DNA of 64,000 nt from Galerina marginata (Eukaryota > Basidiomycota > Agaricomycetes > Agaricales > Galerinaceae), in assembly GCA_023014335.1 (NCBI GenBank), contig JAECYW010000012.1:1798001-1862000 (forward strand), given 5' to 3'. Under the pieces are notes generated by a model that saw nothing but the letters and a program-made list of their open reading frames with translations, was not told the origin of the DNA and searched no databases. Positions 11,447 through 23,022 of the stretch are shown one piece after another (position 1 is the stretch's first letter; each line of letters starts with the position of its first letter). The position numbers and the translations under genes are program-made.

Positions 11447-14400
11447 CTACAGTAGTTTACTAGATGCTGCTGGAGCTATCTTTCTCTTGATAGCTTTGAA
11501 GATATACAGTGGCAAGGCACTGATGGCAACAATGACAGCGACTTTCCATGCAAAAGGGAGTGTGATAACAAAAGAAAGATCTATGAACATAACATTCTCG
11601 TCAATGACTCATGTGGGTCTAAGGAGACGAGCGAACATACCAAAATATGCAGGAAGGAAGGCAATGCTTATGATATAGAAGAATAATGTCACGACCTCCG
11701 ACACTACCATGTATATATGCCTGAAGGATTGAAGGTGAGATAGGAGGTCGTTTGTCAATGTGTGATAACACAACATACCACGTAGTGATTTCGAGAGCGA
11801 CCATGATGAGTTCATTGAGTATGAGTGCAGTGAACGAGATGGAGACGATGTGTAGGAATTCATTTTCAAAAAGCACAAGCGACATTATCATGATAGCTGC
11901 ACCTGAACGACACAGAAATCGTTATAACTTTGAATCAGATTGTCAAGAGAAGAGAACTGACCTTGATACAGACTAATCATCAACCACTGGAAGAAAGTCT
12001 TGAATGATAATGCACGGCCCTATCATATTTTAAATGTTAACGAACGTCACAAGCAAGGAATAGAAAATCCACAAACTTTCGTTAACTCCTTATATAACTC
12101 AGGATACAGCAATGCCAGATCCTCGCTAACGTCCCTATCCAGGACAAGAGAAAAGACAGGCGCCATTGTGTAAATAGTCGCATACCCAACCATCAACCAG
12201 CCCTGGTAAAGTGCGATAGGCGCGAAGTAGAAAATTGCCGAGAAGACAGCCTGCATGATGGAGATAATGAGGCCACGGTGGATGACGAACTGAGCTAGTT
12301 TGGCGGAACGGCGGTAAGAATTGCGCCCGTGCCAAAGGAGAAGTTTGGTAAGGTGCGAGAATTGCGTCACAGAGAAGTCGGCAGCGAGAGATGCTTGTTT
12401 GCCTTCCTTGCCGACAATGCCAACGCCTAAGTAACATTTAGAACAGCGTGAACGGCCGTGCAAAACAGACTCACCAACGTCAGCAGCTTGAATCATGCTA
12501 ACATCATTACCACCGTCGCCAATACAGCATACGCGCTTCTTCGTGAAAGCACGAATTAAACGAGCAACATCGGCCTTCTGCGTAGGAGAACATCGACAGG
12601 CGACCACAGCAGAGAGTTTCGTTGCGATCTCGATAAATTCATTCTTGAAGAGATTCAAGCAGAGCTACATACAAAGCTGAGTAAGCAGATAAGTTCAGCA
12701 AAGATTTGGAAAATGCATACCTGAAGAGACTCTCCATCGATGACAAGACAGCAATCAAGCTTGTTCTGCAAGAAGTCCAGCTGATCACGAACTTGATCGC
12801 TCGTCTTCACTGCAAGTCGAAAGCGGCAGATGAGTAAACGCCTTAACAGGGTAGAAAAAAAACATACATCTCGACATTTCATGAATATACTGCCCTCTCG
12901 CAACCAGCTTGGTCGAAATGGCGATACACCTCGCAGTCTCGACCTTGTCACCCGTCAACATCCAAATCCTAATCCCAGCGTTCCTCAGAAGCTCCAGAGT
13001 CCCCTTCACATCATCCTGCAGCTTATCCTCCACACCCGTCAAGCCCAGCAACTCCAAGTCATGTTCCAGGTACTTGGCAACGACATTAGCCATTGCCTCA
13101 TTACGACCATCCAGACTGATCGAAGCTTGGTGATAGGCCGTGGTGAATTCGTTGTAGAGTGTTCCAGACAAGCGTTTTCTGGCCATGACTAGAGTCCGAA
13201 GACCTTCGCGTGCCATATTGGCCGTTTCTTCCTCCAGCCAGTCGTTCTTCTGCACAATCTTCGCCATGACTACGTCGGCTCCTTTCTGCAGGAATGTGAT
13301 CTCGCCGGTTTGGGTGTCCCGTACAACGATGCCCATTCGTTTGCTCTCTGAAGTGAAAGGGAAGATATCGAGGATGTCGAAGGTTAACGTGCCCCCGCTT
13401 AGTGTAGATAGTGTAATGCGGGTCCGGTCTCGGAAGGTAAGTGTCAGTCCAACAGAGCCCGTCCAGGTGACAATGGCGACTTCGTCTGGAGAGGAGGCTT
13501 GGTATGTTACTGTTCCGTCGTCATTTGTTACTGGAGTGACCTGAGCACGGAAGATCAACGGTAAGGTCAAATGAAGTTAGAAATAAGAGAATCACATTGT
13601 GGCATAAAGCAAGACTCAGGACAACATCCCTAACCCTTGATGACATATCTCGCCGCCCACGAACTGCCAATTGCGCCCCTGTGGCAAGAGACCCTTGCCG
13701 CTGATGTCCATACTCCCCGGAGGCGCCAAAAGCGAGAGCCAATTGGTGCGCAATTTCATCCATGGAATCAGAACCGTAAGACATTGTGCCCATGTGTAAT
13801 TTCTTCATCTCCATTTCTGAATTAAAAAAAACATATTAGCGTGGTAATATGAGCTGTACATGGTGTATACTCGCCATTTTGCGTCAGCGTCCCAGTCTTA
13901 TCACTCAGCAAGTATGTGATTCGCCCCAATTCCTCGGGAAGAGTACTTGTTCGTACAATCGTGTTTGGAATTTCGTGATCATTCATAATTTGCTGCGCGT
14001 ATAATGTCTTGCCCATGTCAAGATTAACCCGCAAACTATTGGAAAGAGGGGTGTTACACAGAGCCGCTCATGACGAACAGGGTGACTTGCCTGATAGGAA
14101 TAATGGACGAGAAGAGGATGAGAAACCGGAACACGTAGACATACCACTGGCCTCTGAACCCATTCAGTGCCACAAGGACGAGTGATAGAGCAAATGTAAC
14201 AGCGCAGAGAATCTGTGAGATATTTTAATTTGTGACGATTTTCCGATAATTGTCCATTCATACCTTGGATAACCTATTGATTTCCAGGTCCAACAAGCCC
14301 ATCTTGGTTTCCGGATGACTGGTATTCATAACCGCACGCGTCTCTGCTCCAGTGTAGATAACGAAACCGACGGCTGAGCCAGCAGCAAGCACGGTATTCG

Positions 14401-15689
14401 ACCATAACACATTTTCAGCCGTTAACGGCGAAACACTAGGAGGAAGGGGGTGCAGGGGAACAGAGTCATCAGTAGAGGAAGGTTGAGTTGGTGGTTTGTT
14501 CATCGTGAAGGTGCCGATAAATGTATGAATGTCCTTGATTGGGGCGTCGGCTAAATTCGATGATAAGAATTGGACGGGAAGTTATTTGCACAACAATGCT
14601 AACCGTAAATCTCTGCGTCTAACCTCACCAAATCACCCTCGTCAAGCTTTTGACACTCTGGAACCGCCACGCGCAGTTTCCAGTCAGTCTCTCCATCCAG
14701 CTGGTCTGTACGAATGAAACATGTTCCTGAAGCCTCAGAGGTGTGCAGTAGGACCAAATCGGCAGGTACTCTTTGGTTTTTCTCCAGATGGACGAGATCG
14801 CCAACCTTTAATGAGGAAGAAGGAACTGATCTTGTATTGGCGTGGGTGTTGAGATAGGCCTGCTCTGCATCAGAGTGAGAGGCTGGGGGAGGTGGAGGAG
14901 TGAGGATAAGATATTTCTGTGAGTTCGCTTCACGGTCCCGGAGGTGGCGCTTGTAGTCGTCGTAGGCCTCCTTGCCCATTGTTACGCAGAGCACAAAGGC
15001 AAGGGGTGCAATATAAGTCACAATGAAGCCTGATATGGTTGTGTTATGAGTAAAGAGCAAGAGATGGGTTGGGTAGGGACTTGCCTATCTTTAGAGCAGG
15101 AATAAATTGTGATAGGGCGACGAGGAGAAAGTATAGGTTGTAGAAATATTTGAATTGTTCATAGAATACGATTGGGAGGAATGTAAAAGCGTTATACTTT
15201 TGATTTCGAACTGTGTTGGGTGGGTATCGTGATTGCAGTTTCTCTATTTTGATGTTTAGGTGAGAGCACAAGCTAGACAACAGAGATGTTACCTGGTGGA
15301 TGAAAGGGTATCGTCCGGGACTTATCTTTCCCGTGAAAAGTTGGAGTTGTTGGCGGAGGTTGATTTATCTTGTAAAGGTTAATATTGGGGCAACTTCTGT
15401 GTTGAGAAATACGCACTGGACTTAGATTCGTGCTGGGTCCGTCATAATCATCAACTTCCTCGTAGCTACCGGTTCTCAAGAGGCCCTGCTCCTCCTCTGA
15501 ATCATCCTGATAACGTTCGCCCCTTCTCGCAGAATTATACCCTCGATTTCGCCGAGCGGCTACGGCTGCCTTTGCAGCAACAGCGGATGGCATGTCTGTA
15601 TCCGGCGAAAGGGTAATTCCGGGCTCTTCAAGTGCTGCTCGCTGGTATTTGGTTCTTCGAAGTTTATGCAACGGAATGCTATCCGACAT
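11447..15689 (-). CDS. NEO1: P4-type phospholipid-translocating ATPase, NEO1/ATP9 subfamily
   Basis: A flippase that moves phospholipids to the cytosolic leaflet of Golgi/endosome membranes. The N-terminal exon is polar and basic ([16 protein letters not shown]). First helices appear in [20 protein letters not shown], a NEO1-like run. The actuator motif is [10 protein letters not shown] (DGET codons 14686-14697). The phosphorylated Asp of DKTGTLTQN is at 13900-13902. Then come KGADVVM in the nucleotide domain, [10 protein letters not shown] near 12950, and the hinge motif GDGGNDVSM near 12510. The C-terminal helices end [18 protein letters not shown] and stop at 11447. There are well over ten exons with short introns. 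Every catalytic motif is present and I see no frameshift. NEO1-type flippases generally work without a Cdc50 subunit; that is family knowledge. Confidence 0.9.
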
Positions 15690-16279
15690 TAACTAGTCGA
15701 TGATGCGGTGTGTATGCCTGTCCTACGGAAACGGCTCGTTCAAATGGCACTTTGTAATTTAAATAGTAAAAATACCTATTGAGCAGAAGGCTTATGTTCA
15801 GCCACATAGAGTGGCGTTCATGGACAGAACGAAAAGGTCGTGAAATAGGTTGTAGATCGAGTTGAACGCCTCCGGCGCAGTCCCAACATGGGACAGGGTC
15901 ATTGTTAGCCCATATTTGTACGTAACACCATGGTCATCAAATAAAAACAGGTGCAAACTGAAGTGCACTGTCGGTTCTTCTCATCTGTCTGTCAAGTTGA
16001 CCTCCTGCCCGATTGAAGCATCAGGAAGAGAATTGTCTGGTTTGGAACCAACTTGATCTTCTTTTCAAAATGACTCACTCATTTGGATGTTTTAAACCCC
16101 ATGGAAAGGCCTAGGCAACCTGGCAATGCGACTCTGCAACAACTTACTTTTACTTCTGGAATATCTTCTACTTAGGTTTACACCAAGGCCATGGCACACC
16201 TTATCAAATGGCCATTTCTTGTCTCTCTTCTCCCATTATCCAGAACAAATTGTGTCTCTCAGAGGGCAATACTTTCAAA
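15690..16279. other. Promoter region of NEO1, next to the RVT remnant
   Basis: About 590 nt between the NEO1 start and the first recognisable codon of the RVT pseudogene. It should carry the NEO1 promoter. No clear TATA box or repeat was noticed, and no coding sequence. Sequence similar to the basic N-terminus of the live RVT protein is not visible here. Confidence 0.4.
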
Positions 16280-17353
16280 ATGGCATCTACTGCGTCTCCT
16301 ACAACGCAATCGGCGTCATCTTTTAGTCAGACTCTCCAGTTCATCACCGAATCAAACTCCAAGAGCTCGAAAAAGAGCGGTTGCCATATCAGACTCCTGC
16401 GCCAGTTACTGACGAAGCCAAAACGCTGGGAAGAAAGGGGACGTCCTCCAACAAGTTGCTAAGACAGGCACCAATGTCATTAACGCAAGGAAGATCGTTG
16501 GTGATTCCTTTCACTTGACCAGCCTCAAGTTCTGGCTTCAGAGAAAGAGGAGCCCAGCTTCAGCCGCGAGATTGCCCAAGGATGGGGAAATACACTCAAG
16601 GCCCAAGTTCAAGGTCCTGGTATTTCTGTATATTTTCCTCTGCTGTACCAGCCCAGCTTGTGCCTTCCATCTGACCGGCCTTCCACGTTGGCGAACCATG
16701 TGTCGCGGCAAGGATATCAACTATAACGCCTTCATTCAGCACAACTCTGCGTCCACCGGGGGAAGCGCCACTTTGGTTCATTGTCACAAGGTTATACTGG
16801 GGCAGTGATTGTGTAGGACTGTCATTGGCCAGTTCGTCGGTTGGCGGGTTGTCTGGCTTCCGCTTGAGCGAGCCTGACGAGTCATCGATTACGCCGTCGG
16901 AATAAATCCAATCTTACCGCCTGCCATCACCGACCTCGGAATTATTGGGTTCTAATGGGTGGAACCCACGGACGCGCATTTCGTGGAGAATGAAAATGGA
17001 AGGGAACGGCGCATGGGAGTCGTTAATATCAAGGGCGATAACTTTGCCATGGAATCGTGCAAGAGTAGGACAATTGAAGTAATTGATGAACACAAACTTC
17101 TGCATCTGTTTCCCAGTCATGAACCTCAGGGGATCACTCCAACGTCGGCTGGAACACATACCATCACAGGTTTACTTGCATCTGGACTCATGGACGAAGA
17201 CAAACGGACGACTTTCAAGGCATTTTAGGAGAATCCGACCGCCTGGAAGTGCGTTGAAAATGCGCATAGTGAGCCTTAAAGCTTGAAGCTTGACTCTTGG
17301 TCCAAAGGAAGGCCTTCTCGTGGAGTTCCGTCATTTCATTTGAACGTATACAG
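16280..17353 (+). pseudogene. Truncated, decayed second copy of the RVT gene
   Basis: Starts MASTASPTTQSASSFSQTLQ, parallel to STVSTPATLSSSLGQTLQ of the live gene at 8130-11032. A frameshift then leads into KLQELEKERLPYQ, EAKTLGRKGD, SLKFWLQ and PSFSREIAQGWGNTL, all clearly similar to the live protein. Similarity breaks near 16615 and resumes at 17165 with GLLASGLMDEDKRTTFKAF, an in-frame stop, ENPT, and SKEGLLVEFRHF. It ends at TACAG|GTAAGA (GT at 17354), exactly where the live gene's intron begins. The RT domain exon is absent downstream. The middle part is replaced by unrelated sequence with an open minus frame. Frameshifts, stops and loss of the palm domain make it non-functional. Confidence 0.85.
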
Positions 17354-17836
17354 GTAAGAATTGTACTATATCTTTTGAACTTATCCCGACCCCTTGCATA
17401 CTTTTACGTTTTCAAGAGTCAATCTGCACAGATTGCAGAAAAATGGATTCAACCGATGTCCCTCATGTTTTATTTAAAACATCATGAATAAACCCAGTTT
17501 TACCGCTTAGAAGTTAACCATGCTGTGTGGTTCATGGGAAGGACAAGGAAGTGCAACATCTGTCGACCAAAAAATGTCTCTAATGCAACATGTTTTTTAA
17601 TTTGTATCTCTGTCTTCTGCTTTCAATTGATAAACAGGTCATGGATCCACTTACCATTATTCATTTGCTGAGACTTTCTGTCTAAATGAACATTGAATAC
17701 TTGGCCCCTTATGTTGTTTTTCAATCACCGTTATATTATATTATATACTTATCCCTGCCGAAGCTAAGCTTCCTGATCTTCTTTAAATGTTTTCTGGACC
17801 TAAGGGAACAATCATTCATCAATACTTTAGATAAAC
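17354..17836. other. Spacer downstream of the RVT remnant
   Basis: Begins with the presumed intron relic of the RVT copy. The expected second exon (starting AFTDPEIIDALL in the live gene) is not found in any frame. The rest is A/T-rich without coding signal. Confidence 0.4.
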
Positions 17837-18480
17837 TCAAATACGAGGGAGCCATGCTGCACCCACCTCCTCGAAAAATTTATCGTCCGTTAGTACGCGC
17901 ATCGCAGTTGCCGCGAGAGCCTTCGAAACATCGAGACATGCGTTGTGCGCTTCAATGGTGGCTGCAGATGCGGCAAACGCTCTGGTGTGATTTCCTCCGT
18001 CGACAACAGTCGGGATAGCTGGAAGGCAGATTTTAAGAGTGTTTGGACATTATTGTTGGAGAAGAATGGAGCATTTTACTTACCGAAACCAGGATGAAGA
18101 GAAGGGAGTGCTAGAAAGAATGTTATGGAAGAAAATAAGACTCGTCTTATGATGTGGCCTACCGTATGTAATATTTCCCTGTGAAAGCCCCAATTTATTC
18201 AGACCCGGGGGTTGACCTCGTCGCGCGAACTAATAGTTAGCACTTACAAAATCAGTAGAAGCATCTTTGATTCCCCACTCATAATCTATCGAGCCATACT
18301 TGTTAAGAACAATATTAGCGACCTCTCCGCCTGCATTCGCGATAAAGATTTCAATAATTCGCACAGGAAGTAGGGAAGTTCATTTACTGACCTAAAGCCC
18401 GGTTTTGGCGAATGTCAGTCAGAGGGTTTCCCGTCTCGATCTTTAATTCGCAACCTGTAGCAAGAGCTGCAGCTCTTGAA
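17837..18480 (-). pseudogene. 5'-truncated M20-family peptidase/aminoacylase
   Basis: C-terminal part of a zinc-dependent M20 peptidase of the PM20D2-like (amidohydrolase/aminoacylase) type. Reading from 18480 leftwards: ALATGCELKIETGNPLTDIR, an intron, IANAGGEVANIVLNKYGSI, YEWGIKDASTDF, an intron, GNITY, an intron, ALPSLHPGF, an intron, IPTVVDGGNHT (with a family metal-ligand His), and a helical tail ending GAAWLPRI and a TGA at 17837. Introns keep good GT..AG borders and these exons look undamaged. The first half, with the catalytic domain start and most metal ligands, is missing upstream of 18480, where sequence becomes repeat-rich. The truncation looks recent. An alternative is a distant exon beyond an inserted element, but none was found. 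Confidence 0.75.
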
Positions 18481-18529
18481 GATAGTCCCCAGTAAGTGGA
18501 TGGATGGATGGAATTGATCTTTGTAACGT

Positions 18530-18690
18530 AGCTTGTTCAGTGTTCGAAAATTGCCATTGATAAAGGCAGCCTGTTCGAACATGTTTCGAAAATGTTTCGA
18601 ACACAAATTCAACAGGTTGATTCCCATGCCCCTGATTCTCATTGGTTTTGTTTGATTTTTTTTTGAACACTGTTCGATCAAAAAAACCCT
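18530..18690. repeat. Cluster of TTCGAA-centred short repeats
   Basis: Several copies of TGTTCGAA/TTTCGAA lie in both orientations between 18538 and 18680, including the palindrome TGTTCGAACA and a GAACACTGTTCGATC near the right edge. The cluster abuts the broken end of the M20 peptidase. It could be the remains of a small element or a recombination-prone spot. Confidence 0.4.
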
Positions 18691-18711
18691 TGGCTTATCT
18701 GCAGATTAATA

Positions 18712-18860
18712 GAGTCACTTAATTTACTTCTTTATGGCTATCTGCAGAAATAAGCATCATTAGGTAGGGTGTAATCTGTAAACTGGAATTAGCTCATACG
18801 AGTCACTTAATTTACTTCTTTATTGGAGGCAATCATAGACACGTATTGATTAAGTGACTA
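18712..18860. repeat. 24-nt direct repeat pair plus an inverted copy
   Basis: The sequence GAGTCACTTAATTTACTTCT plus TTAT occurs identically at 18712-18735 and 18800-18823. A partial inverted copy (ATTAAGTGACTA) follows at about 18848-18860. TATCTGCAG also occurs twice, at about 18697 and 18739. The pattern resembles a non-autonomous element or a nested insertion with inverted termini, but full ends and a target duplication were not established. Confidence 0.5.
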
Positions 18861-19959
18861 CTAACATTTGGAAATACTAGGTTAATTGACTGTAGAGATA
18901 TTGTCATTGCGTCAACAGCAGTGGAAAATATGCGTTAACGATGACGGAGGTAAGGTAGAGCCGTGTGGACAGCGGAGAACGCGGTGAGATCACGGTTGAC
19001 GACGGTAAAAGAGGGCGTCCGTGTTGTCAATGGTTGCGTGATCAGCTGTGAAGGAGGTGGGGGTGCTCAACCACTGTGCGTGTGAAGCGTCAACCGGACA
19101 CGGCACTCGTGTTGACAGCGGTGAATGGCGGCAACAGCGCGCGCCAATCCTGTCGACAATAGATGTAGGGCAGGACTACATTATGTAAAGGTAGTTAGGC
19201 TGCGAGTCGTGCCAACGACGGCGGTTAGTGGAGTAGCTGTAGCAGTGAGTGACGGCGCAGGCGATGAATGGTTATTGTTCGGGACAGTGACGAAGGGGCG
19301 GCAGATGAGCCTGTGGGCCGGCTACTAGTAATAAGTCGGCGATGGTGGAGGACAAAAGAAGGCGAAACGAGTCATTTAGACTCGTTTCGTGACGCACCTC
19401 GTGGGTCTTCCTCGCTCCGCCTCTGCCTACCCAAATCCATTGGAACGTCGGCCAATAGCCCTAGAAGAAGAGGGGCGCTCGAGGTAGTTGGGCGCGTTCA
19501 TTCACACCTTCGGGGATGAATGAATTGGGCTGGAGGGCTGGCGCTGGTCAGCATGGCGGTCACCAAGGACAACAGCGGGAAGTGTCCAGGGTGGTGGTTA
19601 AGTCATGCGGAGATGAGCACGGCGTGGGCTTCCTGAGGGAGTCAGGACATCCGAGTCCTAGCGGCACGGTCAACAAGGAGTTTAGGTTGGTACGAGTGGG
19701 ACTAGGGACAGCTTACTTCACATGCCATGCCAGCGTTGAAGCCTGAAAGTATAGAGAAAAACTTAAAGTAAAGAGGTTAGTACAACATATAGAGTAAAGG
19801 GTAGAAATGCGTACCGATAACCAGAACGTGACGAGGCAAGACAAAGAGGGGAGCATGAACGAAAAAGACAAAGTGATTGTTGCCGAGTAGCAGTTTCGAA
19901 CGCGTATCGATCAGTATCGATCACAGCTGCCATGACTAAACTAGAAATAAAGTCTCACC
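18861..19959. other. GC-rich spacer with degenerate GTTGAC..GGTG units
   Basis: About 1.1 kb, distinctly richer in G and C than the flanks. From 18915 to 19135 short units of the kind GTTGACAGCGGTG recur in diverged form. Two clean hairpins lie at 19363-19389 and near 19497-19524. Open frames on the plus strand (for example 19125-19746) have no recognisable domain and probably reflect the base composition. It may be an old LTR or non-autonomous element. Confidence 0.4.
19363..19389. repeat. Perfect 11-bp hairpin
   Basis: CGAAACGAGTC, a five-base ATTTA loop, then GACTCGTTTCG: the two arms are exact reverse complements. A second, weaker hairpin follows near 19497-19524 (TTCATTCA and TGAATGAA arms). 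Neither is followed by a T-run, so a terminator role is not indicated. Confidence 0.6.
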
Positions 19960-22618
19960 AGTGTCCGAGACAACGCTATCTCCGCCAACGCCGCTGATGC
20001 TTCTAAAAATGTCTCGACAAGTTCAACCACTATCTATAAACGCAAACAGGCTACCGTTGAAGATGTGGATTATCTGCTCCCATGTAAACGAGCGATTAGA
20101 CTCCAAGCTTGAGGCACCGACAAACCAAAGGTGTGGAAGATTTTTTCATCCAGCAGTGAGGATCGGCAGGAAGCTATGACATGTCGGCATACTTTGCAAG
20201 TAGGCCTTAAATTTTGTTGGTTTTCCGAGTCTTTCTGTTCTCAGTTGGTTGTAACTTATTACTGGGTCGAAGGTTTTACATAAACCGTCGTGTCTGAGGC
20301 AACACATGTCTGAGGCAACAAATCTTAGTCGTCCCATTGAGTCTCATCACCCTGTAAGTGTGTCTACCTCTTCCCGAAATTCTTACTGACTCAATGTATA
20401 AAGGTCAAGTACAACACCTGGTGCGAGAAGAATGGTATTGAGTCGAAGCACCCAAAGGTTGTCAAGGCGCGAAATGACGCCAAAGCGGCGGCGAATTGGT
20501 CAAAACAGTCGACGCTCGACCCACATGTCGAAGAACGACTCACAGAAACTTTTATTCCTTATCAGATGCGCTTTTCCGGGAGGCAGCAATTGAGTGGCTT
20601 ATCGCGACTGATCAGGTATGTTTATTGGCTTTATTTTTCCCTTTGTCGTTCTAAGTCGAATATTGAGCCGAACCAAGCCCTCGGTGATCCAAGTTTCAAC
20701 AACCTGATCGATATTGCTGCTCGCGTTACCAAGGGCCTCAAAATTCCCAATCGCAAGGCCACTCGCAAGCACATCATCGAGCTTTTCAAAAAAAAAACCT
20801 CGATACTTGCGCATAAAAATCAGGGTGAGACTTCTGCTCTACATCTATCCGCCACCTGTTACTAATAGCCTAAGACCTTTTAGACAAGCAATACTGGCCT
20901 GATATACTTTACGTGCGACACATAGCAAGCAGGAACTCAAGATGCTTATTCCGCTTCCACTGGCCCTTGGACGGAAGAGGTTTCACCTAATATTCGGGGC
21001 GCGTTACTGGACTTCACGCAGATGAATTTCGCACACGATTGCGTCAGATATCAGGTCGGCTGCAAACATGCGGCCACGCCTCAAATAAGCTTACCATGCT
21101 CCACATTTTGGGCGTGTTCTCAACGCACCGCATTTACGGAGAGGGTTGAATGCATGGAACCACAAAGTAATTCATGGCCGAAATAATTCTTTCATTCCCA
21201 CAATGCCTCAATTTTGACCTTACATGCCTAGATGTCTCGCCCACGTCATCAACCTCGCAATGCAGGCCTTACTGACCTCACTGAGTTCGGTAAAGCACTA
21301 TAGTCCGGCTAATCCGACCGAACATGGGCCAGAAGTTGATGGATTTCTTAGGGATGAGATAGGGTTGATTTGCCATCGTTGTTAAAGTGAGCATCTTGCC
21401 AGACTACTTTCCTGCTTAGGTGTTGACGGTTTCATTTCTGAGGCTCGTTCATCAGCAAAACGTAAAGAATGTCTTTTGAATATTCAGGCACTTGCGGGAG
21501 CGAAGCGAGTGCTGAACCTTCTTCTCGACATGAAGCTTCGCTGGTTGAACATTCTCAACCGAGTGCTAAAACTTAAGACGGTCCGTCATGTTCCGAGTGT
21601 GCGGTCGTTATCTCTAATATGTACTCATCTATCGTCACCTGTTCATCGCGCAGCTTCTCTTTGACATTGAGAAAGGAAACAGACAAAGAGAGGCGCTTAA
21701 ACTTCAAGTCCTTGCTCTGTCTGACGATACATGGAATTGTGTTCAGTTAATGATGAAGTTACTTCAGGTACGTTTTTAAATTCATCTTTATTCTTTATTG
21801 TGAACCCTATACCAGCATGCCGACGACACGACAGGCATTCTCGTATGATAGCGGGCCTAGCCTTCACACAGGTCTCCCAGCTCTTGAAGCCTTGCATACA
21901 ACTTTCAAGAAACGTTAAGCGCGAAATTTGATAGGTTCTCGGATGCTGCCATGAAGAAGGTCGAAGAATATTACGAAAAGACAGCCACAATGCATGTATA
22001 CACACCTTTGTTATATGTCAGTACCCATTCGACCTTTGCTATATTAACCTGAACATCTGTTTAATAGTAATTAATCCCGACAGCAAGATGAACCATTTCA
22101 AGAAAAATTGGAACGAAGATAGTAAATAAAAAGCCTTCTCGTTTCTTGCCCAGGATTCAAGTGACGAGGAGATAGACATGCCATCTGCGGCTCCTTCGAA
22201 TACACCTGAGAGGGCCAGAAGCCGTACCTACACGAATTCAAGGCACATCTGGATGGCGTTGACAAATTTCCAAACGGAATGAGCATCACAAAGTGGTGGG
22301 AGGTACGATATCTTATTTTATTATTGTGATGACATTTGTTGAATAATACTTCATTTTAGATACCTTTTCGATCATGGGATCTTCGATATCGAATGAGAGA
22401 GCGATTTTGTCGGCCGTCACTATAAGCAAACATTGCAGTCGATTATAAAAAGATATTGTCGAGACTCTGCAATTTATAAAATGTCTTCTCCCCACGGATT
22501 TATATTTCGTGAACGACAGCCTTCGTCAATCCAAGAGGAAGAGTTGCGGGTTGTGTTGAGGCGGGTGATGATCCCGATTGGGAGGACGGGGATCCTATTG
22601 GTTGGGATGACTTTTGAA
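19960..22618 (+). mobile_element. Decayed hAT-family transposon (transposase pseudogene)
   Basis: Broken reading frames along 2.6 kb match the order of a basidiomycete hAT transposase. First YKRKQATVEDVDYLLP and KVWKIFSSSSEDRQE (zinc-finger entry region), then VKYNTWCEKNGIESKHPKVV, WSKQSTLDPHVEERL, NQALGDPSFNNLIDIA and RVTKGLKIPNRKATRKHIIE. Later come LNLLLDMKLRWLNIL and KKVEEYYEKTA. The C-terminal dimerisation part reads MGSSISNERA, TISKHCSRL, KDIVETLQF, then an acidic tail DDPDWEDGDPIGWDDF ending with TGA at 22618. Several frameshifts and stops separate these blocks, so the transposase is dead. Terminal inverted repeats and the 8-bp target duplication typical of hAT were not located. Confidence 0.78.
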
Positions 22619-23022
22619 GGTAAGGTGCAATCATCTCGAGCCAGGCCCACAAAGCCGCACTCCCAGGAGCCTGATAGAAGTTCTGTATCATGTCCACATC
22701 AAAGAGAGTCTTCGACAGCAAATTTCAACAAACCTTGATCCAAAAGCTCTTGCATCAAGTCAACGTTAATCCATGAGTTAGCATTTCTGGTCGTACTGAT
22801 AAGCCAATTGCAATTGTTTAACACAATATCACTCTTATGACAGATTGGTGATTACTTGAGTAGTATGCTGAGTACAGTGACTAAGATATTAGGTGAAGCA
22901 TTTCATGGGCATACTTCGTCTTCATAACCGGTAGACGACTCTGAAGCAGCCGCACATCTGCAAACGTTGAAAATCGTGTCGACCGGCGCCATCGCGTTTA
23001 AAGAAAATGAGATGAAGTAATA
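22619..23022. other. Spacer after the hAT remnant
   Basis: About 400 nt with no coding or RNA signal recognised. It might include the 3' end of the hAT element, but its terminal repeat is not obvious. Confidence 0.35.

Noticed and set aside
12830..13544. Plus-strand open frames inside the NEO1 gene
   Set aside because: They are antisense shadows of the P-type ATPase exons carrying recognised motifs.
18480..18681. Minus-strand open frame as the missing N-terminus of the M20 peptidase
   Set aside because: Its translation has no M20 sequence and overlaps the last homologous exon in a different frame.
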